Assembly: GCF_900537085.1 (NCBI RefSeq) | Contig: NZ_UNRE01000005.1 | Coordinates: 137 to 41,700, forward strand | Direction of reading: 5' to 3' | From: Agarivorans sp. Alg241-V36 | GTDB lineage: Bacteria > Pseudomonadota > Gammaproteobacteria > Enterobacterales > Celerinatantimonadaceae | DNA: 41,564 bases | In this document: in pieces, positions 1 through 8,890 of the stretch | Layout: the number at the start of each line of letters is the position of its first letter | How positions within the stretch are numbered: position 1 is the first letter of the stretch | The notes under the pieces: generated by a model | The model's database searches: none | What the model saw: the letters and a program-made list of their open reading frames with translations, nothing else | What the model was told of the DNA's origin: nothing | Program-made: the position numbers and the translations under genes

Positions 1-453
<453 letters not shown>

Positions 454-562
454 ACAACACCTAAAGGGTGTTGCTTATAGATACCTTATTTAGAAACCAT
501 GAATACTTGTTAGTACTCATGAGATATTTTCAGCTTTTTCGAATGTTAAAGACAACAGTTTT

Positions 563-681
563 TGCCTGGTGGCAATAGCGTTGTGGACCCACCTGACTCC
601 ATGCCGAACTCAGAAGTGAAACGCAACTGCGCCGATGATAGTGTGGGGCTTCCCCATGTGAAAGTAGGTCACTGCCAGGCT
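563..681 (+). rRNA. 5S ribosomal RNA
   Basis: A ~119-nt sequence begins TGCCTGGTGGC and ends ACTGCCAGGC, so the first and last bases pair as the 5S acceptor-like helix I. Internal conserved blocks include CCATGCCGAACTCAGAAGTG. It sits ~110 nt after the 23S end and just before a strong hairpin terminator. An apparent open frame over this region is not a gene. Confidence 0.97.
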
Positions 682-690
682 CTCATACTA

Positions 691-720
691 AGCCCTCGTC
701 ATATGACGAGGGCTTTTTTA
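691..720 (+). terminator. rRNA operon terminator
   Basis: A perfect 12-bp inverted repeat (AGCCCTCGTCAT / ATGACGAGGGCT) is followed directly by a T run. It lies about 10 nt after the 5S gene and has the classical intrinsic terminator form. No tRNA gene is found between 5S and terminator. Confidence 0.93.
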
Positions 721-1479
721 TTGCCTGCGGATTATCACCTCACTAACAAACCACTTTCGTCACTTATCCTTTATTCAACATCTATTCTCAACCCTCAATT
801 AAGGCCTGCAGGTCTAGGCTCGATGGCTCTAATTCTCGCTTTCAAGCTTCTTTTCATACGATTCTGTTTGTTGTTTATTTTTCGCTATATAGAAATCACT
901 AAGTGATCTGATTTTAGATTAATCATTTTTAGTATTGCTACAGGTAATGGAAGTAGATCTTTGTAGAGTGATGTTTTACTTAGATTTTTGGTGACAGAAC
1001 TGAACTGCGCCGACTGAAATAGTCTGCTGGAGAGAGGCAAGGCTTGCCATAAAGCTTTTTATTAAAGGCAGTTTTTATCCGGTTTTGGGTAAATTGTGCC
1101 GACAAATCGACTAAAAAACAACTTTAGCCCGGGTTAAGACTTTTGTCGGCAGGCTTAAACTAAAATTTAGATATTTTTATATAAACATTATAAACAACTG
1201 GTTTTGTTTAATTTATTGGCATTTAATTTGCTTTATTGGCATGGCTCAGCCAAATGCGGCAAAAACGACGGATTGTTGTCGGTTGGGTAGAAATTTTGTC
1301 AGGTAGATTATCGTAAGGATATGTTTCTACTGACGTTAGTGGCATTTGCTTTGCTATTTGTTACCTAGGGCTTTCTTAGGTGGCTAATTACAATAAACGA
1401 GATAAAAAAGCTCGGGCCTAGGTTAAAGCAAGTGGAGAGAGAACGGTAAACGGAAACTAACGTAAGTAGGAATAGACCA
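721..1479. other. Gene-free region between rrn terminator and flgH-like gene
   Basis: No convincing coding region is visible in about 760 bp. The stretch is AT-rich, especially 1150-1230. It contains a perfect 9-bp inverted repeat GCCGACAAA (1098-1106) / TTTGTCGGC (1142-1150), a further TTGTCGG at about 1275, and the sigma-54 promoter listed separately. The ~240 nt between that promoter and the first gene form a long 5' leader with a small hairpin around 1363-1382. I could not match the leader to a known riboswitch such as the c-di-GMP GEMM motif. Confidence 0.6.
1216..1232 (+). promoter_or_regulatory. Sigma-54 (RpoN) promoter upstream of flgH-like gene
   Basis: TTGGCATTTAATTTGCT matches the -24/-12 consensus (TTGGCAC-N5-TTGCT) at nearly all conserved positions. 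The diagnostic GG (1218-1219) and GC (1230-1231) are separated by exactly 10 bases. The predicted start is near 1243, about 237 nt before the first ATG. In vibrios and relatives many flagellar genes are sigma-54 dependent, activated by FlrA/FlrC-type regulators, which fits the flagellar ring genes downstream. The palindrome-like TTGGCATGGCTCAGCCAA at 1236-1253 just after it could be an activator site, but this is speculative. Confidence 0.75.
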
Positions 1480-2238
1480 ATGATTACCAGAGTATTGATG
1501 CTGTGCAGCGTGTTGTTGCTATCAGCATGTTCGTCGATTGTAGATGGTGTGGAAGAAGTTGCGGATAACGTACAAGAACGTGAAGATCGCAATCAACGCC
1601 AAGTAACTGTGAGTACCGATAGCCGCTCACCAATCCCCGACGATCCTTTTTATGCGCCTATTGAGCCGAGTCCTGCGGCTGACCAAGTGATTGTGACTGG
1701 CTCTATGTTTAATGCCAATACCTCGCGTAGTCTGTATAGCTATACCCCGCCTTTCTCTCTTGGGGATACCATCACCGTTCTATTAGAAGAAGAAGCTACC
1801 GCGACTAAATCGGCTAGCTCAAACCTGGGTAAAGAGAATAGTTATAAACTCGAACCGATTACTGTGCCAGGTGGAAACCTAACCATTAACGGACAAGTTG
1901 TTGAGCTTGAAATGAAGCAAAAGCAAGATTTTGATGGCTCATCTGATGCCGACCAACGCCATAGGTTATCGGGCAGAATCACGGTCTCGGTGGTTGATAT
2001 CCTGAACAACGGCAATTTGGTGGTACGTGGTGAAAAGTGGTTGGTTATCAACAATGGTAAAGAATACATGCGCTTTACCGGTATTGTGCGGCCATTAGAT
2101 GTTGGCGAAGACAACTCAATTGGTTCTTTTCAGGTCGCTGATGCTCGCATCGAATTTAGCGGTACCGGTGATCACGCTGATGTACAAACACAGGGGTGGC
2201 TGTCGTCGTTCCTAGGTGGAAGTATGTGGCCACTATAG
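1480..2238 (+). CDS. flgH: Flagellar L-ring protein FlgH-like lipoprotein
   Basis: This is a 252-aa lipoprotein. The signal peptide ends in LLLSAC, so Cys17 is the likely lipidated residue. The FlgH family pattern is clear: GSMF near the start of the mature domain, GDTITVLLEEEATATKSASS, LSGRITVSVVDILNNGNLVVRGEKWLVINNGKEYMRFTGIVRP, VADARIEFSGTG, and a terminal GW-x-x-x-F segment. FlgH forms the outer-membrane bushing for the flagellar rod. It is slightly longer than usual FlgH (about 220-235 aa), mainly from a charged linker after the lipid anchor. It is not next to flgI, flgG or flgJ, so it may be a second FlgH or a relocated one. A sigma-54 promoter lies upstream and flgT follows after 10 nt. 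Confidence 0.85.
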   Translation: MITRVLMLCSVLLLSACSSIVDGVEEVADNVQEREDRNQRQVTVSTDSRSPIPDDPFYAPIEPSPAADQVIVTGSMFNANTSRSLYSYTPPFSLGDTITVLLEEEATATKSASSNLGKENSYKLEPITVPGGNLTINGQVVELEMKQKQDFDGSSDADQRHRLSGRITVSVVDILNNGNLVVRGEKWLVINNGKEYMRFTGIVRPLDVGEDNSIGSFQVADARIEFSGTGDHADVQTQGWLSSFLGGSMWPL

Positions 2239-2248
2239 GACGCTAACG

Positions 2249-3460
2249 ATGTCTAAGTTTTTTAGAATATGTACTTGTGTGGTGATGTTAGCGGGAAGTG
2301 TCTTACCAAGTTATGCCATTTGGTTAGAGGGTGAAGGCCAAGCTAAAATCATCGACGGTCAAGTTGACCAAGCTCGCCAGCAAGCAATTCAAGATGCCTT
2401 ATTAACCCTTATGTATCGCGGTGGTGCCAGTGTTAAATCACTGCAAGTGGTAAAATCAGGGGTGCTGGAAACCGATGAGCTAACGGTGCGAACTAATGGT
2501 GAAGTGTATGACATGAAGCTGTTGGTTGAAACCATCATAGATGACCAAATGACGGTTAAAGTGGCGGCTGACATATTTCCTTTAAATACCTGTGAAAAAG
2601 ACAGTTATGCCAAAACCTTGTTCGTTGGCCCCTTTCAATTGCAAAAGCGAGAACACGCCCAACTTGGTGGGGTTTATCGAACGCCCGAAGAGGTTTCCCA
2701 GCGTTTATTCCACCGCTTTAAATCAAAGAGCAAACGGGTTGATGCTCGGCACTTAATGACACGCCAAATTGCCTTTGATGGGCGCTATGCCAATGACATT
2801 GAGCCGCAGATGCTTAAAGTTGCGCGTAGCTTATCCCAGCAATACGACGTGCAATACATTTTGTTTGGCAAAATTAACGATATGTCGAGTTACAACGAAA
2901 CTAGCACCAACCTGCTCGGTATCAGAAGCTCCGTTAAGTTGCGCAACTATCAAGTAAAGCTCTACGTTATTGACGGCATTAATGGCGAGACTATTCTGCG
3001 TAAAAGTTACGGCTCTAACCGCGAATGGCCTTTCGATGTGACGATGAAGCTGGACGTAACTGGCGAAACATTTTGGTCTTCAGAATATGGAAAATTGATT
3101 GATTCCTACATCGATCAATCGGTTAGTGACGTTGAAGACGCTTTGTACTGCCGCCAAAGTTTAGCAACGGTGGTGGGGCTTTATAACGGACAGGTGGTAA
3201 TTAACATCGGTCAGACAAATGGGGTGCGTAAAGGCGACAAGTTTGAACTGGTTAGGCAGCAATATTTAATGCACTTAGATGGCGGGCTTCGTGGTCCGAT
3301 ATTTAACGCAGACCAAACCCAATTAAAGGTAGTGTCGGTTCAATCTGACCGCGCGGTATTAGCAACAGAGCGCTACTCCGATATGGCTAACATACAAATT
3401 CGCGACGTATTAGTGGCGGTGACTAATGATCCATTCGCTATCGATGAAAACACTCAATAA
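2249..3460 (+). CDS. flgT: Flagellar H-ring protein FlgT
   Basis: This 403-aa secreted protein has an N-terminal signal peptide ending near SYA and a mature start IWLEGEGQAKIIDGQVDQAR, the typical FlgT N-domain opening. Approximate layout is N domain 24-115, middle domain 120-270, and C-terminal domain 310-400 with NIGQTNGVRKGDKFELVR. In Vibrio, FlgT builds the H ring around the basal body of sodium-driven polar flagella and helps recruit MotX/MotY. I chose the ATG at 2249 because MSKFF begins the signal peptide and TAGGA precedes it. A GTG at 2216 would overlap the flgH end. No flgO or flgP is seen beside it. Confidence 0.85.
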   Translation: MSKFFRICTCVVMLAGSVLPSYAIWLEGEGQAKIIDGQVDQARQQAIQDALLTLMYRGGASVKSLQVVKSGVLETDELTVRTNGEVYDMKLLVETIIDDQMTVKVAADIFPLNTCEKDSYAKTLFVGPFQLQKREHAQLGGVYRTPEEVSQRLFHRFKSKSKRVDARHLMTRQIAFDGRYANDIEPQMLKVARSLSQQYDVQYILFGKINDMSSYNETSTNLLGIRSSVKLRNYQVKLYVIDGINGETILRKSYGSNREWPFDVTMKLDVTGETFWSSEYGKLIDSYIDQSVSDVEDALYCRQSLATVVGLYNGQVVINIGQTNGVRKGDKFELVRQQYLMHLDGGLRGPIFNADQTQLKVVSVQSDRAVLATERYSDMANIQIRDVLVAVTNDPFAIDENTQ

Positions 3461-3481
3461 TTAGCAGCAAAGGAGAAGAAT

Positions 3482-4141
3482 ATGACAACTTCTTATAGTA
3501 ACACTCCACTTGCAACCAACAGCTTGGATTATAAACCCAACTTGATTGAAGTGAATAAGCAACAGCCCAGTGAAGTAAAATCGGAAAGTAGTTTTACTCA
3601 AAAACTACAAGATGCTTTAAGCCCAAATAGCGATAAGCAACCAAGTATTGAAACGCTGGCGACAAATGCTAGTACTGACGATAAATCCGAGGGTACGGTA
3701 GATGTAGGCATTATGGACGTTGCCCCCGCTGCAATGAACATAGGCATGGGCTTAGCCTCTGGCAACCCAGTGGCGGCAGGCCTAGCCGGTACCGATTTAT
3801 TGCAAAGTGTATTGCGTGCCGATATTGAAAATCAATTTACTGAGTTAGGCCAAGGTATTGCTGCTGCGTTAGTCGCAGGCATGTCGGGAGATCCAAGTGC
3901 TACGCAGGTTCTGCCAACTGCAGCTGAACTTGCTGAACAAGCAGCTTTAGCCAGTGCAGATATTGTTGCTGAAGGAAGCCAACAAGTTGCCGCTGCAAGC
4001 CAAAATGGTAGTGCCGCAACCGGTGTTAGCCAAGAGGGCAAGAGTGTGCCAACTAAAGGGGCTATTCCTAAGGCAATCCTCGATGCCGAAAATGCCCCCA
4101 AAAATGATGAACTACTAAAGCAAAATAAGGCAACTACGTAA
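3482..4141 (+). CDS. Hypothetical protein of the flgH-flgT unit
   Basis: I do not recognise this 219-aa protein. It has no signal peptide and is polar and Ser/Asn/Gln-rich for about 75 residues, with a SSFTQKLQDAL helix near 35-48. It then has a Gly/Ala-rich hydrophobic part (about 80-140, with GMGLASGNPVAAGLAGTDLL), an Ala-rich helical part, and a polar Lys-rich tail. It starts 21 nt after flgT with a strong AAGGAGAA ribosome site and ends just before a terminator, so it is probably co-transcribed with flgH and flgT. The context suggests an envelope or flagellar role, but the sequence does not show one. Confidence 0.7.
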   Translation: MTTSYSNTPLATNSLDYKPNLIEVNKQQPSEVKSESSFTQKLQDALSPNSDKQPSIETLATNASTDDKSEGTVDVGIMDVAPAAMNIGMGLASGNPVAAGLAGTDLLQSVLRADIENQFTELGQGIAAALVAGMSGDPSATQVLPTAAELAEQAALASADIVAEGSQQVAAASQNGSAATGVSQEGKSVPTKGAIPKAILDAENAPKNDELLKQNKATT

Positions 4142-4148
4142 GATAGCT

Positions 4149-4179
4149 AAGTAACTTGAGCGCTTTGCTTAAGTTACTT
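4149..4179 (+). terminator. Terminator of the flgH-flgT-219aa unit
   Basis: A perfect 9-bp inverted repeat AAGTAACTT / AAGTTACTT extends through a G-T pair and AGC/GCT to about 13 bp around a 5-nt loop. It is followed by GTTTC, so the T run is weak. It begins 8 nt after the stop codon of the third gene. Confidence 0.6.
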
Positions 4180-4305
4180 GTTTCACCTCTACAATATCCA
4201 ACAGACTTGGTAAAATTTTCACTTTCTTTACATAAGCCTAATATAATTGTGATTATATAATGCGTAGAATATATACAGCGCTAAAAAGTAGATGTAAGGG
4301 ATTAT

Positions 4306-6858
4306 ATGAAGGCGATAGTCGCGGTATTACTTAGCACCATTTTGCTGGCTTGTGGCGGAGGCGGTTCGGGTGGGGAGGATGATAGCGCAAGATATACGGT
4401 AAGTGGCGTAGCTAATGTACTTACCAATACGGTGGTCGACAGCGACGTGAATGACCCCAATGCACTTTATGTCTCTAATAATTCTTATTCAAGGGCTCAA
4501 GTAATACCCCCTATCGCAGTGGTTAGCGGCTATTTAGCGAGCCATTTTACTGGTGTTAGCGGTGATAGATTCGCAAACCTAAATGACTCTGAAGATATAT
4601 ATCGTGTCAATTTGGAGTCTGGGCAGACTTTATTTTTAGAAATCGCAGATTGGGCCGGAATTCAATCCGACAACGATTTCGACTTAGCGTTGATTAAAGT
4701 TGATACGGAAGAAGAAGTGATAAGTTCCGTTGGTGACCGCAAAACAGAGCTTATAACGGTTGAAGAAACTGGTAGTTACTATATAAAAGTTTATGCATAT
4801 TCGGGGGGGACTCAAGTTAGGTCCAATGGTGCTTATACTTTACGCCTCATAGACCAAAACCAGCAGAATTTACCTGAGAGCTCTAATCTAAGTACCCAGC
4901 ACGAATTTGTGATTGATGAAATAGTTATTCAACATAGTCAGCCACAATTCAGAGCCACCAGTGAATCTGATTACGGGCTATCCCCTATCGTGAACGGTCC
5001 AGGTATGAGTCTGTACCGTGTTGAAGAAAGTACTGCTGTAGCATTGGCGGCGAATCTTAATACATCTAAAACGGTAAACTCAAATTCAACAGCAGAGTAT
5101 AAGGCTAAAAAGCAAACGTTACTCAAAATTAAAGAAATGAAGTATCGCTTAGGTAACGATGTAGTTACGCCAAACTACTTGTATCAAGCCAGTGCGCTTT
5201 CTAACGACCCATTTGTAGAACGACAATGGCACTATGAACAAATTGGGTTAAGCGCTGCTTGGCAAGCCATGCAGGGGCAATCGATTAGTGATGTAGTGGT
5301 AGCTGTGCTTGATACTGGGATATTCCAAAGTCATCCAGATTTGAATGCCCAGCTGACCAATGACGGCATGGATTTTATTTCTAGCACTGAGATCTCTTTA
5401 GATGGCGATGGAATTGACAGCGACCCGGAAGACCCAGGTGATAAAAGTAACCCCAATGGTAGTTCTTCCTGGCATGGAACTCACGTTGCGGGCACTGTTG
5501 CTGCTCAAACCAATAACTCAGTGGGTGTCGCGGGTGTAGCACCGGATGCCAAGATTATGAATTTGCGAGTATTAGGTTTTGGTGGTGGTACTACTTTTGA
5601 TATTAGCCAAGCGGTGCTATACGCTGCTAGTTTAAGTAATTCGTCTGGTAGTTTACCAAATAGAGCCGCAGATATTATTAATATGAGCCTAGGCTCTAGT
5701 TTTAATGACTCAGTGTTTAATAGCGCAGTCCAAAGCGCTATTAACCAAGGAATTATTGTTGTTGCTGCTGCCGGTAACGAGAGTACATCAAAACCTACTT
5801 ACCCTGCCGCTTTTGACAACGTGATTGGTGTCAGTGCTGTAGATGCACGAAAACAACTCACCAGTTACTCTAACTACGGCGACTATATTGATATAGCGGC
5901 ACCTGGTGGTAATAGCAGCGTCGACTTAAATGGCGATGGTTATGGTGATGGTGTTTACAGCACCTATGTTAACGAAAATGGCAGTAGTTTAAGCGCCAGC
6001 TATCAAAATCTAAATGGCACCAGTATGGCTGCGCCTCATGTTGCAGGTGGCGTAGCATTGATGAAGCAGATTAACCCGCAGCTGAATACCGCAAGCTTTT
6101 TAGCCTTACTGGCAAACGGCAAGTTAAGTGATGACATTGGTAGCAGTGGTAGAGATTCTTCTTTTGGCTATGGCTTGTTTAACGCTGAAAAAGCAGTGCA
6201 AAGCCAGTTAGATGAGATTGACCCAGATCGCAGCTATTTGAGTTTAAACATTAGCCAAATCAGCTTAAGTGCATTGGAAAGTGAAGCAAGTTTTACCATT
6301 CAATCAATTGGTCCGAATGCGCTTACCGTTACTCGAGTAGAAGAACAAGCGGCTTGGTTAACAGTAGATTCTAGCGCGACTGATGGTAGCGGTTTAGGGG
6401 CCTATACTGTTGAGGTTAATCGCGATGGTTTAAGTGACGGTAACTACAGCGCTGATATTACTATTACTGGTTCAGACAGCTCGCAACATATTGTGGCGGT
6501 GTCTATGGTGGTGTCTACTCAACAGGCCAGTGATAACGGACTTGTCTATATATTGCTGTTAGACAGTGAAACCGGTGAACAGAAGTATATCCAGTCATCT
6601 TCAATGAGCAATGGCGTATTTAACTTCAACTTCTCTCAAGTTTCGACAGGAAGTTACCATTTGTACGTTACTACCGACCTTGATAACGACGATATTATTT
6701 GTGATGAAGGCGAATTGTGTGGAGCCTATCCGGTGCGAAATAACATTACTCCGGTAGAGGTAAGTGCCAACGTAAATGGTTTAAGTTTAAGTGTTGAACC
6801 TATTGTCACAGAAGACTTTAGTAACTTGGCTTTACCGCTTAGTTTCTCTAAAAAATAA
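4306..6858 (+). CDS. Subtilisin-like (S8) serine protease, lipoprotein
   Basis: This 850-aa exported endopeptidase has a lipobox LLAC (Cys16) followed by a Gly/Ser/acidic linker, pointing to outer-membrane or surface anchoring. A PPC-like domain (about 85-182; DSEDIYRVNLESGQTLFLEI, GSYYIKVYAYSG) precedes the S8 catalytic domain (about 305-630). The triad is visible: Asp336 in VVAVLDTGI, His390 in HGTHVAG, Ser573 in GTSMAAPHVAGG, with oxyanion Asn491 in AAAGNES. Residues 635-750 look like a BACON/Ig-like beta domain, and the last ~95 residues form another beta-rich module with an acidic DLDNDDIICDEGELC stretch. It is a monocistron with its own terminator. The likely role is extracellular protein degradation; the specific substrate is unknown. 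Confidence 0.9.
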   Translation: MKAIVAVLLSTILLACGGGGSGGEDDSARYTVSGVANVLTNTVVDSDVNDPNALYVSNNSYSRAQVIPPIAVVSGYLASHFTGVSGDRFANLNDSEDIYRVNLESGQTLFLEIADWAGIQSDNDFDLALIKVDTEEEVISSVGDRKTELITVEETGSYYIKVYAYSGGTQVRSNGAYTLRLIDQNQQNLPESSNLSTQHEFVIDEIVIQHSQPQFRATSESDYGLSPIVNGPGMSLYRVEESTAVALAANLNTSKTVNSNSTAEYKAKKQTLLKIKEMKYRLGNDVVTPNYLYQASALSNDPFVERQWHYEQIGLSAAWQAMQGQSISDVVVAVLDTGIFQSHPDLNAQLTNDGMDFISSTEISLDGDGIDSDPEDPGDKSNPNGSSSWHGTHVAGTVAAQTNNSVGVAGVAPDAKIMNLRVLGFGGGTTFDISQAVLYAASLSNSSGSLPNRAADIINMSLGSSFNDSVFNSAVQSAINQGIIVVAAAGNESTSKPTYPAAFDNVIGVSAVDARKQLTSYSNYGDYIDIAAPGGNSSVDLNGDGYGDGVYSTYVNENGSSLSASYQNLNGTSMAAPHVAGGVALMKQINPQLNTASFLALLANGKLSDDIGSSGRDSSFGYGLFNAEKAVQSQLDEIDPDRSYLSLNISQISLSALESEASFTIQSIGPNALTVTRVEEQAAWLTVDSSATDGSGLGAYTVEVNRDGLSDGNYSADITITGSDSSQHIVAVSMVVSTQQASDNGLVYILLLDSETGEQKYIQSSSMSNGVFNFNFSQVSTGSYHLYVTTDLDNDDIICDEGELCGAYPVRNNITPVEVSANVNGLSLSVEPIVTEDFSNLALPLSFSKK

Positions 6859-6874
6859 CATTTCTACATTTATC

Positions 6875-6911
6875 ACCGCTAATATCCTAAAATCATTAGG
6901 GTATTGGCGGT
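6875..6911 (+). terminator. Hairpin after S8 protease gene
   Basis: A long imperfect inverted repeat is built from ACCGC, AATA and CCTAA on the left and TTAGG, TATT and GCGGT on the right, with a short AT loop. It lies 17 nt after the stop. No clear T run follows, so it may act as a 3' stabilising hairpin or a weak terminator. Confidence 0.55.
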
Positions 6912-7059
6912 GTAAATATAACTGCGATTCTTGTCATACAATTTAGATAATTGATAAGCTAGTTGTGAAATTTTGTTTCATAATATGGCTTTAACAAGGC
7001 TAACTTGCATAAAGTCAGATCCAGCTCAATTACTTGAAAACTAAAGCTTAGGCTAGTAT

Positions 7060-7075
7060 TGGTTAACAACCTGCA
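7060..7075 (+). promoter_or_regulatory. Possible sigma-54 promoter of the FapA-like gene
   Basis: TTGGTTAACAACCTGCAG carries GG (7061-7062) and GC (7073-7074) separated by 10 bases, with TTGG and TGCA matching the -24/-12 core. Only the core positions match, and such GG-N10-GC hits arise by chance every few hundred bases, so this is weak support. Position about 80 bp before the ATG is reasonable. Confidence 0.3.
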
Positions 7076-7153
7076 GCAAGGCATAATGAATTTGAAAGCG
7101 CTGTCTTGAGCAAGTGTAGAATAAGTAGTTAGGGACCGAATTAAGGGGTATGA

Positions 7154-8833
7154 ATGCTGGAGTTAGGTTGTTTACGTTTATCCCAAGATAAATTAGCGGC
7201 ATTAATTGAGATTACACCTCAAGAGTCGCACGTAAGTGTAAGCGATGTGAAAGCCTTAATTCTGCGTTCAGACTTTGGCGATTACTTAGTGGATGAAGAA
7301 GCCATTGATGACGCGGTTGCCAAGTTTGCTGAATTGCGAGAATCACCAGATCTGATTGAACAATGGGGACAAACTTTTGTTAAGTTAGCCAACATTCGTA
7401 ATGCCGAAGTGACCATCGATGTTGCCGAAGACAAAATGGTGGCGCGCGCTACCATTACTGCAGCTTATGGTGGTAATCCCATTTCACAAGGGGATTTAGT
7501 GAGTGCCATGCAAGAGGCTGGTGTGTTATTTGGTTTGCAAAAGCAACGTGCTTTGGCCCTGTTAACCGCTGCAAAACAAGCCAATCCCGGAGTGAAAATT
7601 AAAAAAGTTGTTGCACTTGGTCGTCAATCTGTCGACGGAGAAGACAGCCGCTTCGAGCGTTTTGTTGCAACCCCTAAAGAGCGTTTGCTTAAACCTAAAG
7701 AAACCGAAGATGGTCGAGTGGACATGCGCGACTTAGGTAATTTAGAGACAGTTGAGCCAGACGTAGAGCTAATGCGTCGACACCCGCATACTCACGGTCA
7801 GGCAGGTAAAAATGTTTGTGGCGAAGAGTTGCCTTTTAAGCAAGGGCACGAAATTCCTTTCACTGTAGGCGAAGGCACAAAAATTGCCGTTGATGATGCA
7901 AACTTATTGTTGGCTGATAGAACCGGCTTACCGCTCGAAATAGAAAATGGCATGAAAGTCGACGATGTCTTATCGATTAAGAGTGTCGACGTTAGCTATG
8001 GGCACGTTGATTTTGCCGGTAGTGTGCTAATTACCGGCAATGTTGGCGACGGCATGAAAGTAAAAGCTTCTGGTGATGTGCACATTAATGGCTTTGTTGA
8101 GTCGGCCAATATTACCGCCGGTGGAGATGTGGTTGTTGGCAAAGGGGTTATTGGCCATCGCTTGATGGAAGGTGACGAAAACTACTCGTGCACCATTAAT
8201 GCGAAAGGCGAACTACACGCTACTTTTGTTCAGTACTCACATATTGATGCAGGTAAAGATGTCACCATTACCAGCCAATTGCTGCACAGTAAAATAGAAT
8301 CCGACGGCAAAGTGACTGTAAGTGATGCCAGTGGTCTTCGTGGCACCTTGGTGGGCGGAACCATTGATGCTGGCGGAGAAATTACCGCTGTGGTACTTGG
8401 TGCAACTGCAGGTACTGCTACACAAATTACTATTTCGGGTGACTTTGACGATATTCAAGAAGAGCGTCGCAGCTTAAACAACATCAAGCACACCTTGCAC
8501 GATAAGCTAAGTAAAGTGTTAGATGCTCAGATGAAATTGGGCTCAACCAAGCAAGAAGATCGCGAAGAGGGCATGGCTGACAAGCTTTCAGCAACTTTGC
8601 ATCATACTCGCCAAGAGTTGGTGCAAATAGACTTTGCCTTGGACTACAACCAGCAGATGGAAGATCAGTTCTTTTCTAATGCAAGGCTTACGGTTAAGAA
8701 AGAGCTTCATCCCAATGTTCGCTTAGATATTGTTGGCCACAAGCTGTTTACCAATCGCGAATATGGCCCCACAGAAACTAAATACGAAGGCGGGAAAATT
8801 ACCTTCACGCCTTTAACACCAGGAAAAAAATAG
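7154..8833 (+). CDS. FapA / DUF342 family protein
   Basis: This 559-aa cytoplasmic protein has no signal peptide. The N-terminal third includes an AVVT-like FapA domain (KVAARATITAAYGG region, about 90-170). The centre (about 200-440) is a repetitive beta-helix with recurrent SGDVHINGFVES, AGGDVVVGKGVIG, AGKDVTITSQLL and AGGEITAVVLG turns, typical of DUF342 and related to bactofilin/MinC-type helices. A charged helical, probably coiled-coil segment (about 435-510) and a short beta tail follow. FapA-type proteins are linked to flagellar assembly and polar localisation in some gammaproteobacteria; the exact biochemical role is unclear. The ATG at 7154 has AAGGGG five bases upstream. Confidence 0.85.
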   Translation: MLELGCLRLSQDKLAALIEITPQESHVSVSDVKALILRSDFGDYLVDEEAIDDAVAKFAELRESPDLIEQWGQTFVKLANIRNAEVTIDVAEDKMVARATITAAYGGNPISQGDLVSAMQEAGVLFGLQKQRALALLTAAKQANPGVKIKKVVALGRQSVDGEDSRFERFVATPKERLLKPKETEDGRVDMRDLGNLETVEPDVELMRRHPHTHGQAGKNVCGEELPFKQGHEIPFTVGEGTKIAVDDANLLLADRTGLPLEIENGMKVDDVLSIKSVDVSYGHVDFAGSVLITGNVGDGMKVKASGDVHINGFVESANITAGGDVVVGKGVIGHRLMEGDENYSCTINAKGELHATFVQYSHIDAGKDVTITSQLLHSKIESDGKVTVSDASGLRGTLVGGTIDAGGEITAVVLGATAGTATQITISGDFDDIQEERRSLNNIKHTLHDKLSKVLDAQMKLGSTKQEDREEGMADKLSATLHHTRQELVQIDFALDYNQQMEDQFFSNARLTVKKELHPNVRLDIVGHKLFTNREYGPTETKYEGGKITFTPLTPGKK

Positions 8834-8890
8834 TTGCTCTTTTTCCTTTTAACGGCTTAAGTAAGGTTAATCCAACAAAAGGGAAATAGC

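Noticed and set aside
562-906. Open frame over the 5S rRNA and its terminator
   Set aside because: It lies on the 5S gene and a strong terminator; no ribosome site and no protein-like composition.
1243-1479. c-di-GMP (GEMM) riboswitch in the flgH leader
   Set aside because: Considered because of flagellar context, but the conserved GEMM cores and stem arrangement are not present.
6960-7020. Second GG-N10-GC match (TGGCTTTAACAAGGC) before the FapA-like gene
   Set aside because: The -12 part lacks the TTGC core; chance matches to GG-N10-GC are expected at this length.
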